From: Trichopria drosophilae
Lineage: Eukaryota > Arthropoda > Insecta > Hymenoptera > Diapriidae
Direction: 5' to 3'
Length of the DNA: 64,000 nt
NCBI GenBank assembly: GCA_030407085.1
Contig: CM059584.1
Coordinates: 108,065,001-108,129,000 of the forward strand
Shown piece after piece: positions 1-10,700 of this stretch (its first letter is position 1; each line of letters begins with the position of its first letter). A program made the translations under genes and the position numbers. Under the pieces are notes generated by a model. The model had not been told where the DNA came from. It did no database searches and saw only the letters and a list, made by a program, of their open reading frames with translations.

Positions 1-618
1 CATTATTAAAAAATGTTTAGTAAGGACTCTTGCATTCAGCGTTACCCGGAACCACGGGGACATAGCAAGATTTGGTTCCATGCTTTTTTTTTTCTCTTTG
101 GCTACATTGTCGATTGTTACTTTCATTATTAATCCGCAATAAATCTGAGAGTAGCACACAAATCGTAAGTCGACTCAAATCCCAGTGGAAAATTTTCTTC
201 TTTATGTATTTCGTTGTTGTTGGTTTTAGTAGTGGCGACTATCTTATTGAATTTCAGTGCTTTTGCTTTAATTGTCTCGAGCTTTAATTTTATGAGGTGT
301 TTAGCAATGTTCATTCGGACAGTGTTCATTATTTTTTCATCGAATGGTACGTTTATACCGGTACATATAATCTATGTCTATATGCATACATGAATTCCAC
401 AATTACCTTTTATACCCGGAAAATTATCTTGTATGGGGTTGTCTTTCGATTCGAAGATGGTCCATTCCGCCCATTTTTGTCGATTTCTGCCAATTGAGAG
501 TCTGGCACTGCGCACACTGTCCATGAAGTTGCAAATATTTGAAAGAATATGCATTGGGAGCTCTATATGCAACGAGTCAATATACACAAACAATTTTCTC
601 TCTGGCACAGCGACTAGT

Positions 619-730
619 AATAATAATAATAAACGTCTTTATTGGTCACGTAAAGAGAGTACATTATTCCTTTACAATGCCAAGGGGCGAGTCACAGCTT
701 TTACGAAGCTGCTTTTCAGACTGACTCATG
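619..730 (-). mobile_element. 112 bp LINE/SINE 3' tail with (TTA)n end, inserted in the Ulp1 domain
   Basis: Flanked by TAGT at 615-618 and 731-734, a 4 bp apparent target duplication. On the minus strand it reads from CATGAGTCAGTCTG through a stem-loop and CCAATAAAGAC to a (TTA)n tail. It is homologous to 50033-50168 inside the LINE of this window. Taking out the insert and one TAGT puts the WTL of the protease domain in frame with the following VPERK, which supports a single retroposition event. It is probably a 5'-truncated copy of a LINE that ends in TTA repeats rather than poly(A). Confidence 0.78.
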
Positions 731-2239
731 TAGTGTCCAATATGCTGCCAAGTGGACGGGAATAAGCCATATCTTGTGTCCCCATATGTTGGTCTTCTCT
801 GTCCATTTCGCATATCCTCCGCATATGTTCCCACTACTTGAAGTCAGCGTTTCGAGGAAGAAGACGTCGAAAAATAATGTTTTCGGTTCTTGTTTGGAAA
901 CAGAACTTATAAACGCACCAATAATTGCATCGTCAATCCATTCATTTAGTAATAGCGTCTGTATGCTCATTTGAAAAACATTTATACCATTAATTGATCT
1001 TTTAAAATTTGGATTGACGATCGGAAATTCGTCATCGGTGTCATCAAATATATTGAAGGTCTCCTCGTTCTCCGATACTGGAGCTTCTTCTGTACCCTCA
1101 ATCATATCTGCCTCTTCTATTAATTTTACGAGAAAGATTGGATTGTCGTTTTGAGTTAATAATAATTCACTTAAGGTTTTTATTTTCTTTCCTCGGAATT
1201 TTTTCTTTGGCTTCATTTTTAGGGGTTTTTTAATATCCTTGCTTTTCTTGATGTATCTGCTTTTTACCTTTTTTCTCGTATCTTCGTATAAACCAGCTAT
1301 AATCTTCAGAGCCAGCAATAACTACCGCATAAACGAATATTCGTTTATCAATTATTTCAAAATAATTTCTGATAATGGATCCAGTTGCATCGACGAAAAT
1401 AAATACAGGCTTTTTTAAGCTCAGGACATAACGGAGGACTTGTTCCGTCATCAAAAGAACGTGCAATGGATAAGAGCAGGAGAATTGTATATACCCTTCA
1501 ATGAGAGTACCTGGCCAATTTTTTTTCAACTCTTGTATTAATTTTGATAAAAACGGCATTGGATCGCGGTCATTTCCGTTGCAATTATTTTCACTGGAAA
1601 TTTTTCTTAATAATGCGCTACTGGGCGCATCATTTAAATTTCCAGCTGCCAAGATTTCATCAGGAACCTGCTTTAAAATTTTCAGTGATTTCACTGAAGG
1701 GTATGTACATTCAAGATCTGCAGCAATTATTTTTCTTTTATTTCCGTTGATGAACCTCCTGTGAGTTTCATTGTTGTTGTGTTGTATATCTTTCGTCATA
1801 AGCACGTTAACTGCAGTGTCATGATAGGGTAAAATTGACTTTCCTGTAACCAAAAATTTATACTCCGTACAGCCTGAATTTTTGCACTTTCCGTAGGCCA
1901 TGAATAGATTAACTTCATTATTTCTTTTTGAAAATTCAACACAAATATGTCGTTTAATCATTAATGTACAGCACGGGTACGTTTGTTGAAAAAAGTCGTT
2001 CGTTAAAATCATTGGTCCAGGTGTCCTGCAAACGACCGTTCACCCAATTTTTCTCCCAAAATATAGCTGGTAAATTAAAGCTTTTCCCCTGAATATTATA
2101 CGTTGATTTTCTCTTAGATTTGTCAATGTTAGGAGTGGAAAGAGATGTGCTTTCGGTTGAACTACACATAAAATCATTTGCCCATGCAGCTCCGTGATCA
2201 TTAGCGAATTTTGCTGAAGAAGATTCGGGAGAGGGCGGA

Positions 2240-2640
2240 AGAGTTAGGTGGACTTGAGACGATGAGGGAGATGAAATATTTGATAAATGAACCGGTGAAG
2301 ATGGAGAATCGGAGCGGGGGGATGATGGAAGCGATAAGTGAACTGGCGAAGATGTAGAATGGAAGCGTGGAGAGGAAGGAGGCGATAAATGGACTTGTGA
2401 AGGGGAAAGGACTGATGAGGAAAGAGTTGGGGAAGAAGAAGGGATCGTTAAATGAACTGGTGAAGATGCAGAATGAAAATGGGTCGAAGAAGGGAGCGAT
2501 AAACGGAATAGTGAAGTGGAATTGTCTGATGTAGGATGATTGGGGGGAGGAGAAAGTGTCGATAAATGGACTGCTGAAATGGAATATACTGCTGTGGAAT
2601 GGAAGCAGGTGGGTGAAGCGAATGATAAATCGGCTTTTGA
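2240..2640 (-). repeat. In-frame 51/63 bp Ser/Pro-coding tandem repeat
   Basis: A degenerate tandem repeat with unit starts near 2281, 2332, 2383, 2446, 2497, 2560 and 2623. The spacings are 51, 51, 63, 51, 63 and 63 bp, all multiples of three and differing by 12 bp. Read on the minus strand in the frame that leads into the transposase core, each unit gives VHLS followed by a Ser/Pro-rich stretch. The frame is open from 2712 to 1957 and contains no ATG, GTG or TTG before 2169, so start-based gene finders miss it. It is likely a flexible low-complexity N-terminal region of the transposon protein. Confidence 0.75.
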
Positions 2641-3178
2641 AGATGCAGACTGGAAGCTGGGGGCGGAGTTCGAGAGATATAAAAGGACTGAAGAGGATGG
2701 GGAGAAGGAATACTATTTTCATCGATATTAACGTCAGTGGATACTTCGACTCTGGCTGTAATAAATTGCTCGATCATGGTATGAATATCTGCCTTGTAGC
2801 GCAGAAAATTTTGTATTTTTTGTGTGTTTTAATAATGTCCTAGGATCTCATCCATTTAGAACAAGTCGAAGGAACTCATCCCACAGATCCTTATGTTTAC
2901 AGGGATCGCATAAATGTGTGAATGAATACCTTTCGTATATAATCCAGTGTTCACAGATTTAGTATGCATCTCGGGCACGCGCAGTACGATGTTGCGGTGA
3001 TTGGCCGCCCGACTCCCCGCGGAACGGCGGGAATTCAAACGGCACGTTGGCGGATGAGTTTCAATTTTAGGATTTTTAATTTATAATAATTTTGTCAGAT
3101 AGAAATTCGGATTAAATATTACATTTCCAATAAAAATCAGAAAGACACCACATTTTTGGTAAAAACCAGGTAACTCAT

Positions 3179-3390
3179 ATTGTAAAACACAAATAAAATG
3201 AATAAAACAAATAAAATAAATAAAGTAAATAAAATAAACAAAATAAATGAAATATATAAAATAAATAAAATAATTGAAATAAAAAAAATATACAAAATAA
3301 AAAAAATATACAAAATAAAGAAAACAAATAAAATGAATAAAACAAATAAAATAAACAAAAACAGATAAAATAAATAAAATTAAAAAAAAG
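3179..3390. repeat. AAATAAA-type low-complexity run
   Basis: About 200 bp built almost entirely of AAATAAAAT-like words, inside the hAT-like MITE. On the minus strand it is the T-rich sequence downstream of the tRNA-like segment, so it may be the decayed tail of a tRNA-derived SINE. Apparent open frames here are hydrophobic artefacts of the repeat. Confidence 0.7.
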
Positions 3391-3399
3391 AAATTACCG

Positions 3400-3466
3400 G
3401 GCGCGGTCGCGAACCCCCAACCTCTGCATCACCAGTCAAAGACCTATCAACTGAGCCAACGAAATT
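3400..3466 (-). other. tRNA-like sequence, probably SINE head
   Basis: On the minus strand TGGCTCAGTTGATAGG resembles a pol III box A and GGTTCGCGACC a box B with one change. The spacing is tRNA-like. The ends do not form an acceptor stem, so I read it as a tRNA-derived SINE head or decayed tRNA copy rather than a working tRNA gene. Confidence 0.45.
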
Positions 3467-4029
3467 GACACGGAAATCGTGGAATGTATGTCGCATTTGA
3501 TCATCGGACAACCGGATAAATTTTTCTATACTATTATTAATCAATTACAGTAATTTACTTTCAAAATACTTTTAAAGAGTCATTTTTACCATATACGTGA
3601 TAAAGAATAATATTACAGTTACATAATGTGCTGTATTCTTTTAGTAAGATTATTTTCAATAAAATTCATTACAGCATACAAGGGAATCATTTATTTATAA
3701 ATCTTGGAGTGTATTTTTGAATTTTTATTGCTTGAAATTACGTATCGCATACAATTTTAATCAAAAAACAGGAATTTTTATACTGTCATGCTTACAAAAA
3801 GAATATTTCTTGCAATTTCCTAATTCTTTCTTCAGTATTTCAGAAAAAAAAACCGAATTTTTCAAATGCATTTTCATGTCAAAATTGATGATTTTGCATT
3901 GAAACTCATCCGCCAACGTGCCGTTTGAATTCCCGCGGTTCCGCGGGGAGTCGGGCAGCCAATCAGCGCAACTTTGTACTGCGCGTGCCCGAGATGCATA
4001 CTATAAATCTGGGAACACTGATATCATCT

Positions 4030-5392
4030 TTATTATTTTGGCTCCCACTCAGCTGCACCACAGCGTCACAGAAACGCCTTAGTCGACTACTTTCCATTAA
4101 TGATGAAAAGTAATTTTCAAAGGATTATGTGACATGAAAAACAAATTAACCGGCCGCTTAATACTTTTCCTTCCAATCAAATTCAAAATGTCACAATTGT
4201 AGATTTCAATTTTCAAACTTCGAAACACATTATAGAAAGACGCAGTAATTTAGCATTACGTGAATATAGGTATAACACCAGTTGTACAAAATCGTCACTA
4301 GCCTTGCCGTTTCTATACAAAACTGTGAACGATTTTGATTTCATATTTAATCTACACCTAGTGATCTCTACATTAATTTAGAAGACAATTGCCGTCGATT
4401 TATATCTCTGAAAAAATTTGACTGACAGGCGGATTTATCTAACCATCGGTAGGTTAGGATAGAAGGACGAAATGTGGCATGAAATTCGTACGCCGAAACA
4501 AATGAAGAAAATCAATCACAGAAATTCAATAAGTTAACTATTGCTAAAACGAACAGCAACGAAACACATAAAGATGAATACATTCCACTAAGATTTTAAC
4601 ATAAAATTTGTGTGCCATTCCCTAATTAATTGGGGGAGAATCGGGTAGCTCTGGCCACTGCCCATTATGAAGTATAGAAATAGGTTAGATGAATACTGCA
4701 TCACTTTTATTTTAAACTATTGTCCGCAACAGTAAATTCCAAAGCATTAAGATATTCCGCTCTATTTTAAGTAGATTAATTAGTATTTCTTTTTCACAAA
4801 CCAAGACCATGAAATCTCTTTCGGAATTTCAGTAATTTTTTATTGAAAATATATAAGAACAGATACAACATTTTTATGAACTGTTTGGCAATATTGCTTC
4901 TTCGTCTCATAAATCTTTATTACCGTGTTATACATTTTAAATATTTCATTATCAACATTGTATTTTCTTTTCGATTAGGATAGATATGACTTTCAGGTAG
5001 CACCGGCCGGTAACATGTCGGGAACCCCCGGACAGTAAAAATCGTGTATTATTTGACCTAATTTGAATAAATTTCAATCATTCTGATAAAAATTTAATTA
5101 TCTGAAGTTAATACAGATATTTGCATTACATTTACCTATGTTCCGACCTATTTATAGTATGACACAACATACGTTGATACCCTGTAACGAGACTAGGGCC
5201 GCTGTAAAAAATACACCATTTATTATTAAAAAGGAGCTTATTCCAATATGTATGTGGTACTTACAAGTTTACAATCTTCAAGGGTACGCTTACAATCAAC
5301 TACTCTGTAACAATAACTAAAGCGAATTGTTCGCACAACACTAACTAAATCCACTTCCAGGGCCGCGTTGCAGAACGCATCGTCTCCACTCT

Positions 5393-5394
<2 letters not shown>
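4030..5394. other. Unassigned AT-rich sequence
   Basis: No coding frame, terminal repeat or RNA signature that I can support. Short AT-rich open frames here have no recognisable composition or motif. Confidence 0.5.
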
Positions 5395-5437
<43 letters not shown>

Positions 5438-5483
5438 TGTAACGGTCCGTTACACCCCCCCCCTCTCTTCGGCCTCTGTGTGA

Positions 5484-5582
<99 letters not shown>

Positions 5583-5602
5583 TGCGTGTGTGGTGTGTGT
5601 GT
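5395..5602. repeat. (TC)n and (TG)n microsatellites
   Basis: A pure (TC) run at about 5396-5434 is followed by a C-rich patch and then a long (TG) run at about 5485-5565 that grades into TGCG. These produce Cys-Val open frames on the plus strand that are not genes. The (TG) run sits at the 3' side of the minus-strand gypsy remnant. Confidence 0.9.
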
Positions 5603-6222
5603 GCGTGTATTATGGTTCCGTCCAGTCTATCAAGTCTGTTTCTATTTCTTTTTGTTCTGTCTTGTCTAGTTTTGTTTTGAAAATGTCTATGTCTTCTTCT
5701 GCCGTTGTGTTGTGCATTTCTTTTTGTGTATTTGTATTTGTGAAAATTTCTTTTATTTCTTCGTAGTTTTTGTTTGTCTATTGTTCGTCTTCTTCAATGT
5801 CTATGTCTATAAGTTTGAAATATGGTTCCGTGTTGTATAATTGTCTTTGTCTTTATGTATCGCTGTGTTTTTGTTCTTTTTTGGTTGGTGTTTGTGTTTT
5901 ATATTTGTTGCAGTGTATGAAGTTTTCCGGATGTCCTTCGTGTAATTTGATTAGTTGGTCTGGTGTTAGTTTTTTGTGTGTTCTTGTTATTTTCTGTGTA
6001 AATTGTTGTTGTGTTGATTTTTTTTGTATTTGTGTTTTTTTTTGTATTTTGTTGGTATATTTGTTTTTGTGTTTGTATATAGTGTGGCGTTTGGTGGGCC
6101 TCTTGGCGTAGGCAGTAGTCCTAGCCTTCCCAACTTTAGATAGAAGTTTGTGTTAGGTGGTATCGCCGGGGTTGGTAACAGACCTTTTCTTTGCGTTTCC
6201 ATTTTTCCTGTAATGAAGTTAT

Positions 6223-6699
6223 TTATGTTTGGTATGGTTTGAGGTCTTTTATTGTCCATTTCCCTATGTTTTTCCCCGTTTCTGTTTTTAGTATGTATGT
6301 TGTTGGTGATAGTTTTTGTTTTATTATGTATGGTCCTGAGTATGGTTTGTTTAATTTAGCTGACGTGTAGTTTGCTGCTGATGATAGTGTATAGTATTTC
6401 TTTAATACTTTGTCTCCTATATTGAATTGTATTTCTCTGTGTCGTAAATTGTAGTTGTGTAGTTGTTTGTTTTGTGCTTGTTTTATGTTTTTATGTATTT
6501 CATCTCTGTATGAGTTTATTATTTTTAATCTGTCTATCCAGTCTTGTGGTGCGTTAGGTATTGTTTGTGTGGTTTTTTCTATTTGGTTTCTTGTTGAGTG
6601 TATTGGTTGTAATTCTCTTCCTAAGTTTAGGAATGCTGGTGTGTATTGTGTTGATGTTGATGTGTGATAAGATGTATTTAGTGCGAATTGGTAGTCTGT
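6223..6699 (-). pseudogene. Ty3/gypsy integrase C-terminal fragment
   Basis: An open minus-strand frame of about 158 codons without any ATG, GTG or TTG. It begins at the edge of an LTR-like sequence (6697) and ends at a TAA at 6223-6225. The translation has the features of the end of a gypsy-type pol: FALNTSYHTST, TPAFLNLGREL, a charged helix with YNLRHRE, then FNIGDKVLKK and the GPY module (KPYSGPYIIKQKL, TYILK). These are the C-terminal chromodomain-like parts of integrase. The upstream catalytic core is absent and the fragment is cut at the insertion of the plus-strand gypsy element. The strand is strikingly A/C-rich. A second frame (6259-5987) starts inside its end and could be a small downstream ORF, but I do not recognise it. 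Confidence 0.8.
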
Positions 6700-6923
6700 A
6701 AGGAGTGTGAGATTAGGTTAGGTTAGGTGCTCAGGGCTGATGCGCGTGTTGATTTGTCTTCCGATAAAATATAGCCGTGGATTAGGATAGGAAAAGAGAC
6801 TGATCCTCCATCGGAGGCAATAAATGATGTTAACGGTTAGTTTTAAGTAAATTTATATTAAAGATTGTTTACTTTGTTGTGACTTGGTCGAGGTCGACCA
6901 GAAACCTGTCAGAATGGCCGAAC
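6697..6923 (+). other. Partial LTR-like segment
   Basis: Its first 55-59 bp (TGTAAGGAGTG and onward, with two TTAGG-like units) repeat the start of the LTR at 6924 with only a few changes. After about 6756 the two sequences diverge. It may be a truncated LTR of the same family or the LTR of a relative inserted next to it. AATAAATG near 6822 could serve as a polyadenylation signal. Confidence 0.5.
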
Positions 6924-7226
6924 TGTAAGGAGTGCGAGATTAGGTTAGGTTAGGTGTTCAGGGCTGATGCGCGCGAGAGTGATTTGCGGTTGGCAGCAGT
7001 GCCGGTGTTGTTCGGGGCAACGCCGATAGAGAGCGTTTCGATCGACTGATAAAAGGGGACGAGGGGGAAATCCGCCCTTCTTGTTCCGATTGTGACGTGA
7101 CCGATAAGACTGATAACGAATTCTTTTTTGTATTCAAAGACACGTGATTATTATTTATAAAGAAATAAAGACAATACCGAATCCGCGAGTATTTATGTCC
7201 AATTAAATCTTACGCCTTATAGAATT
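6924..7226 (+). other. Gypsy 5' LTR (3' edge approximate)
   Basis: Starts TGTAAGGAGTGCG. It contains AAATAAAG near 7163 and is followed by a TGGTATCGAGG sequence at about 7231 placed where a primer-binding site would be. The following reading frame is gag-like, which fixes the orientation. No matching 3' LTR lies downstream in the window, so the element is truncated. The exact LTR end cannot be fixed from one copy. Confidence 0.55.
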
Positions 7227-7356
7227 CAGAAGTGGTATCGAGGCGGATTCGATGGATTCGCGAAAAAATAATCGGGTTTGCAAAACACGAGATTCGTGCA
7301 GATATCGCGCGTGTTATTGGTTTCGGGACGGCACGTGTGCGCGAAAATAGTGCGCA

Positions 7357-8235
7357 GTGGAAACCTTTCACACTGCTAAAGAAACGGAAAGAAAATCGGT
7401 CGTGAAAACACGGAACATTGAATCGGCGAAAAATGACTCGCCAACGGTTGAAATTTACCGCCAACGGTTGGAGTCAATGTTCGAGGCAAATCTTCGCGAG
7501 GAGGCGAGAGTATTGGAGTTGCCGGAGGAAAGTTCGGTGACCCGGTTGATCCATAGTTTACTCGATCATTCCGCAAGAAGTGCGGAAATGAATATTGGAG
7601 AAACTCCGGAGGGGCACAGGGATTTTCGAGCATCATCGTTGACGACGCCGTTGCAGCCGTCGCAGCCAATCCCGCGTTCGTCGCAGTCGTCTCAGTCAAA
7701 CTCGCAGTCCTCGTCGTGGGTCGGAGCTCAAGGTCAAGGTCAAGGACAAACACTACCGGGAGCAGCGGTGCAAGCGGAAGTGTCCGCACCAGGACATGCT
7801 TGGTTGGGAGTTATGGACATGACGCAGGTTATGCTGGGTTTTCAACAGCAGCTGCAGGCCCAGGGTCAGTGGATGATGTAGTTGGCTTCGCTGCTGACAG
7901 GAAATGGAGGGGCAGTATCATCGTCTTCGTCAGGTACTTCGCAGAACGAAGGATGGTTAAGGGGAACGCATCCCCGGACGTCAAGTAATTTGACGGGAGG
8001 TAACGCAATTAAAATTATCTCGTATCAAATTCCGTTGTTTACTGGGTCCGAAAAGGAGAACGTGACCAAGTGGGTAGAACGGGTGGAATTTGTTGGTAGC
8101 CTACACTGAGAACACATTGAGTGCGCTGCTGTCTTATTGGAGATAGCCGCACTGCCAATCGAAGTTAAGCTGAGAGACCTCGTAAGGGAACGCAGATCTC
8201 TCAAATTGAGTAAGCTGCTCACTCAAAATAAGTGA
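7357..8235 (+). pseudogene. gag: Gypsy-type gag, 5' part, with in-frame stops
   Basis: Follows the LTR by about 130 bp. The first part encodes a Gln/Ser-rich region and a short VEIYRQRLESMFEANLREE helix. After a TAG at 7879 and a shift of frame, 7882-8109 reads NAIKIISYQIPLFTGSEKENVTKWVERVE, which resembles the capsid entry of insect gypsy-like gags (IPxFxGxxxENVxxWxxRVE). A TGA at 8107 is followed in the same frame by 40 more plausible gag codons up to 8235. There is no zinc knuckle, protease or pol downstream, so only the 5' end of the element survives. At least two lesions make it non-functional. The gag assignment rests on the short capsid-like motif and on the adjacent LTR. Confidence 0.65.
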
Positions 8236-8579
8236 AACGCGTGACCACATGCGCGGAAAGATGCGCACTCTTGTAGAAGTTTGCAGCTTTCCCGCCTTGT
8301 GAGACTTCTTCGTCATATCATGTACAACCGCTGAATCGGCTTATAAGCAAGCAAAGACTAAAATTATTCTGTATAATTATTTTTAAAATTATAAATACGT
8401 AAATATAAAATTAACAAAAATCAATTTTTACACATTTCTTTTGTTATTTTAATATCACATTGGACATTTCTAATTACAAGTAACATTTGTATGTAAAGTG
8501 GGTAATTTCTATGTGTTAAGCAATTTGTTGCCTTCTTATTGCCTTTTTAAAGAGCCTTACAAATTAAAAAAAAAATGAA

Positions 8580-9960
8580 TGGATTATTACGAGTGACGGC
8601 TTATTTTTTTTTACAAAAAGGTTCTATACAACTTCACCGCATGAATGTTTACAAATTTGTTGCCGAAACACTAAAATTATTCAGAAAATATATTTCTGTA
8701 TATGTCTTGCGTTCATAAACTTGATGAAATTTAAGCCCGACTCGTCTTTTTCAATATTTGGACAAAAGTGTCAATCTAGTTCAGTTATGATCACTTGACA
8801 TCAATTTCTGTTTCAACACAAATTTTATAACTATATACTTGTAGTAATTTGGATTTCAGTATTGGTTATAACCTGTGATAATTATAAATTTGTTATAAAA
8901 TATGACAAATGAATCAGATTGCCATTTCCCAAATGTGCAAAAAGCCACATCGTGCTTACATTCACTCCAACTTTTTGAATATGAGAATTTCAACCGATGG
9001 GTTTGAGACAAATTACTTCAAGTTTCTGGATACCTTTTACCTCCAGAAACTTGAAGCAATTTGTCTGAAACCCATCGGTTGAAATTATCATGCTCAAAAA
9101 GTTAAAATAAAAAGATAAAAAGTCTCGTCGGCGTTACATTTTTTATTATTTTCTTTTAACTTTTTGAGCATGATAATTTCAACCGATGGGTTTAAGACAA
9201 ATTGCTTCAAGTTTCTGGAGGTAAAAGGTATCCAGAAACTTGAAATAATTAGTCTTAAACCCATCGGTTGAAATTTTCATGTCTTTTGGCTAACATTGTT
9301 TTCATTATTTACATAAATTGTATTTAGAAAATGGAGCATAGGATTACTTTGAAGTAAGAGAGTAAGTGTTTCAATCCGATCGATTCCAGTTATCACATTC
9401 AAAAAGTTTAGACAAAATAATAAGAAATTTAAGCACGATACTGCTTTTTGCATATTTAAGGGAAAAGTGTCAATATTATTTATTTGAGCTATTTTACTAA
9501 AAGTATAAAGTTTTAAAATTGGCGTTTAAACACAAAGTGATGGCAAATGATCATAATTGAACCAGATTGCCACTTTCTCCCAAATATTGGAAAAGTGTCG
9601 GGCGTAAATTTTTTGTAATTTTGTTTCAACATTTTGAACATGATTAACTACTTCTAATCGGTCTGAAACAAATTTCACTAAATTTATAACAGCAAGACAT
9701 ATTCAGAAATATAATTACATATAAATCAATTCAAGGCCAGTATTATATTTTTGATCTTCGTATAGAATAGATCAATTTTCATCAAAAAAAAGTCCATTTC
9801 ACTATTATCGGTGAAAATTATTCTGCTCTACTCTAAGATAACAAATGTAATTTTTGCCTTAAATTAATTTACAATTATATTTCTGTATATGTCTTGCGCT
9901 CACAAATTTGGTGAAATTTGTTTCAATCGGATTGATTCAAGTTATCCTTTTGTTACAAAA
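8580..9960. repeat. Foldback repeat cluster with two long hairpins
   Basis: Two near-perfect hairpins share the same roughly 43 bp arms (around TTTCAACCGATGGGTTT and CAAGTTTCTGG): 8985-9090 and 9172-9282. They are mutually inverted around about 9130. Flanking sequences with TTCTGTATATGTCTTGCG and GTGAAATTTGTTTCAA recur near 8690, 9690 (inverted) and 9880. No coding content. This looks like a decayed foldback or MITE cluster. Confidence 0.7.
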
Positions 9961-10700
9961 TCATTCTTCTATATAGTTGTGAGCGGTAATATGGTGGGCT
10001 TACCCTTCCGCGATGATTCACCACGGAGTAGTTTCTCATATCCCGGTTCCCGGTAATCATAATAATTAGCGGCTCCTTGGGGGTGCTGTTTTAGCTAGCT
10101 TTTGGTGCTGTGCGGCGGATCGCCTCTGGTTTTGGCGTTTTGGCCTTACCTGTGGTCGGGAGGCAATGTACTTAGCGCTCCAATCATCGTCGAACCCACA
10201 GTTGTCGTTATCCCGTCTCCTCATTGGAGGCATCGTGAACAATTGGTATATTTCTGAAAATGAAAATCTGAAAGAAAATATGATTAATATCTTCTAGGCC
10301 GGAATTCCAGGCACTAGGAATAGAAAAGGCAATAGTCGTAGTTTTAAGAACTAAGATAACAGTGAAACACTGTGTGGTTTAAAGTCGAAAACCGACCAAT
10401 TCAACGCTCGCGCAACCTGCAATCCGATGCAGGCAAAACGCAAAAAAAGTGTATAAACGAAAGACCCACGCGATGAAAACCGTTCCGGTTCTTTATTTAA
10501 ACTCGGATTGGGCGAACCCGGAAATTACGGCGTTCTCGACCCAATATATTGTATTTCGAAAATCGATTAAAATTTCAAAAACAAGAGAAAATCAAACCCA
10601 AATCTTTAAACTCCGAATAGCGGGTGAAAGTTATCCGTTATACTCGGTAATGAAACGACCGGTGCACTTTTACAACTTATGAGCACATATGTCACACATA
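9961..10700. other. Unassigned sequence, locally GC-richer
   Basis: About 9980-10230 is noticeably GC-richer than the surroundings, and 10380-10680 is also moderately GC-rich. I see no diagnostic protein motif or terminal repeat. It could be non-coding parts of an LTR element, but I cannot support that. Confidence 0.4.

Larger units (their letters stand above)
129..2777 (-). pseudogene. Decayed DNA transposon gene: MULE-like core with Ulp1-like protease C-terminus
   Basis: Read on the minus strand from 2777 down to 129. The pieces are an N-terminal segment (2777-2713), a Ser/Pro repeat frame (2712-1954), a transposase-like core (2012-1230), a basic linker plus the first half of an Ulp1/C48-like protease (1318-735), and the second half of that protease (608-378, continuing to 129). 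The core carries VFIFVDATG (Asp codon near 1390), a motif I associate with MULE/NOF-type DDE transposases. The protease part shows NEWIDDAIIGAF, IPVHLAAYWTL, VYIDSLH and GNCGIHVC, which match the substrate-binding, His, Asp and Cys regions of Ulp1 peptidases. The residue before the conserved Trp is Tyr where Ulp1 enzymes have His. Frame changes near 2700, 1980 and 1300, stops after 378 and an inserted LINE-type tail show it is dead. Family-level naming is inference; the protease match is the stronger call. Confidence 0.72.
2945..4020. mobile_element. hAT-like non-autonomous element (MITE), 1,076 bp
   Basis: Inverted repeats of about 125 bp begin with CAGTGTTC at 2945 and end with GAACACTG at 4020. 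They include a shared GC-rich block around GAATTCAAACGGCACGTTGG. The flanks are ATATAATC (2937-2944) and ATATCATC (4021-4028), which agree at 7 of 8 positions as expected for the 8 bp duplication of hAT elements. No transposase is encoded. The interior holds an A-rich low-complexity run (3179-3390) and a tRNA-like segment (about 3400-3466, minus). Confidence 0.8.

Noticed and set aside
2201..2777. Long minus- and plus-strand frames rich in Phe/Ser or Tyr/His
   Set aside because: They are off-frame or antisense readings of the Ser/Pro-coding tandem repeat; only the frame leading into the transposase core shows VHLS repeats.
5480..5766. Cys/Val-rich open frames on the plus strand
   Set aside because: They are translations of the (TG)n microsatellite in three frames and of the T/G-rich strand opposite the gypsy fragment.
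6711..6955. TTAGG-like runs as telomeric sequence
   Set aside because: Only two to three units, present at the same place in two copies of an LTR start, so they belong to the LTR.
7376..7789. 137-codon minus-strand frame opposite gag
   Set aside because: Shadow of the Ser/Gln-rich gag frame with no recognisable motif.
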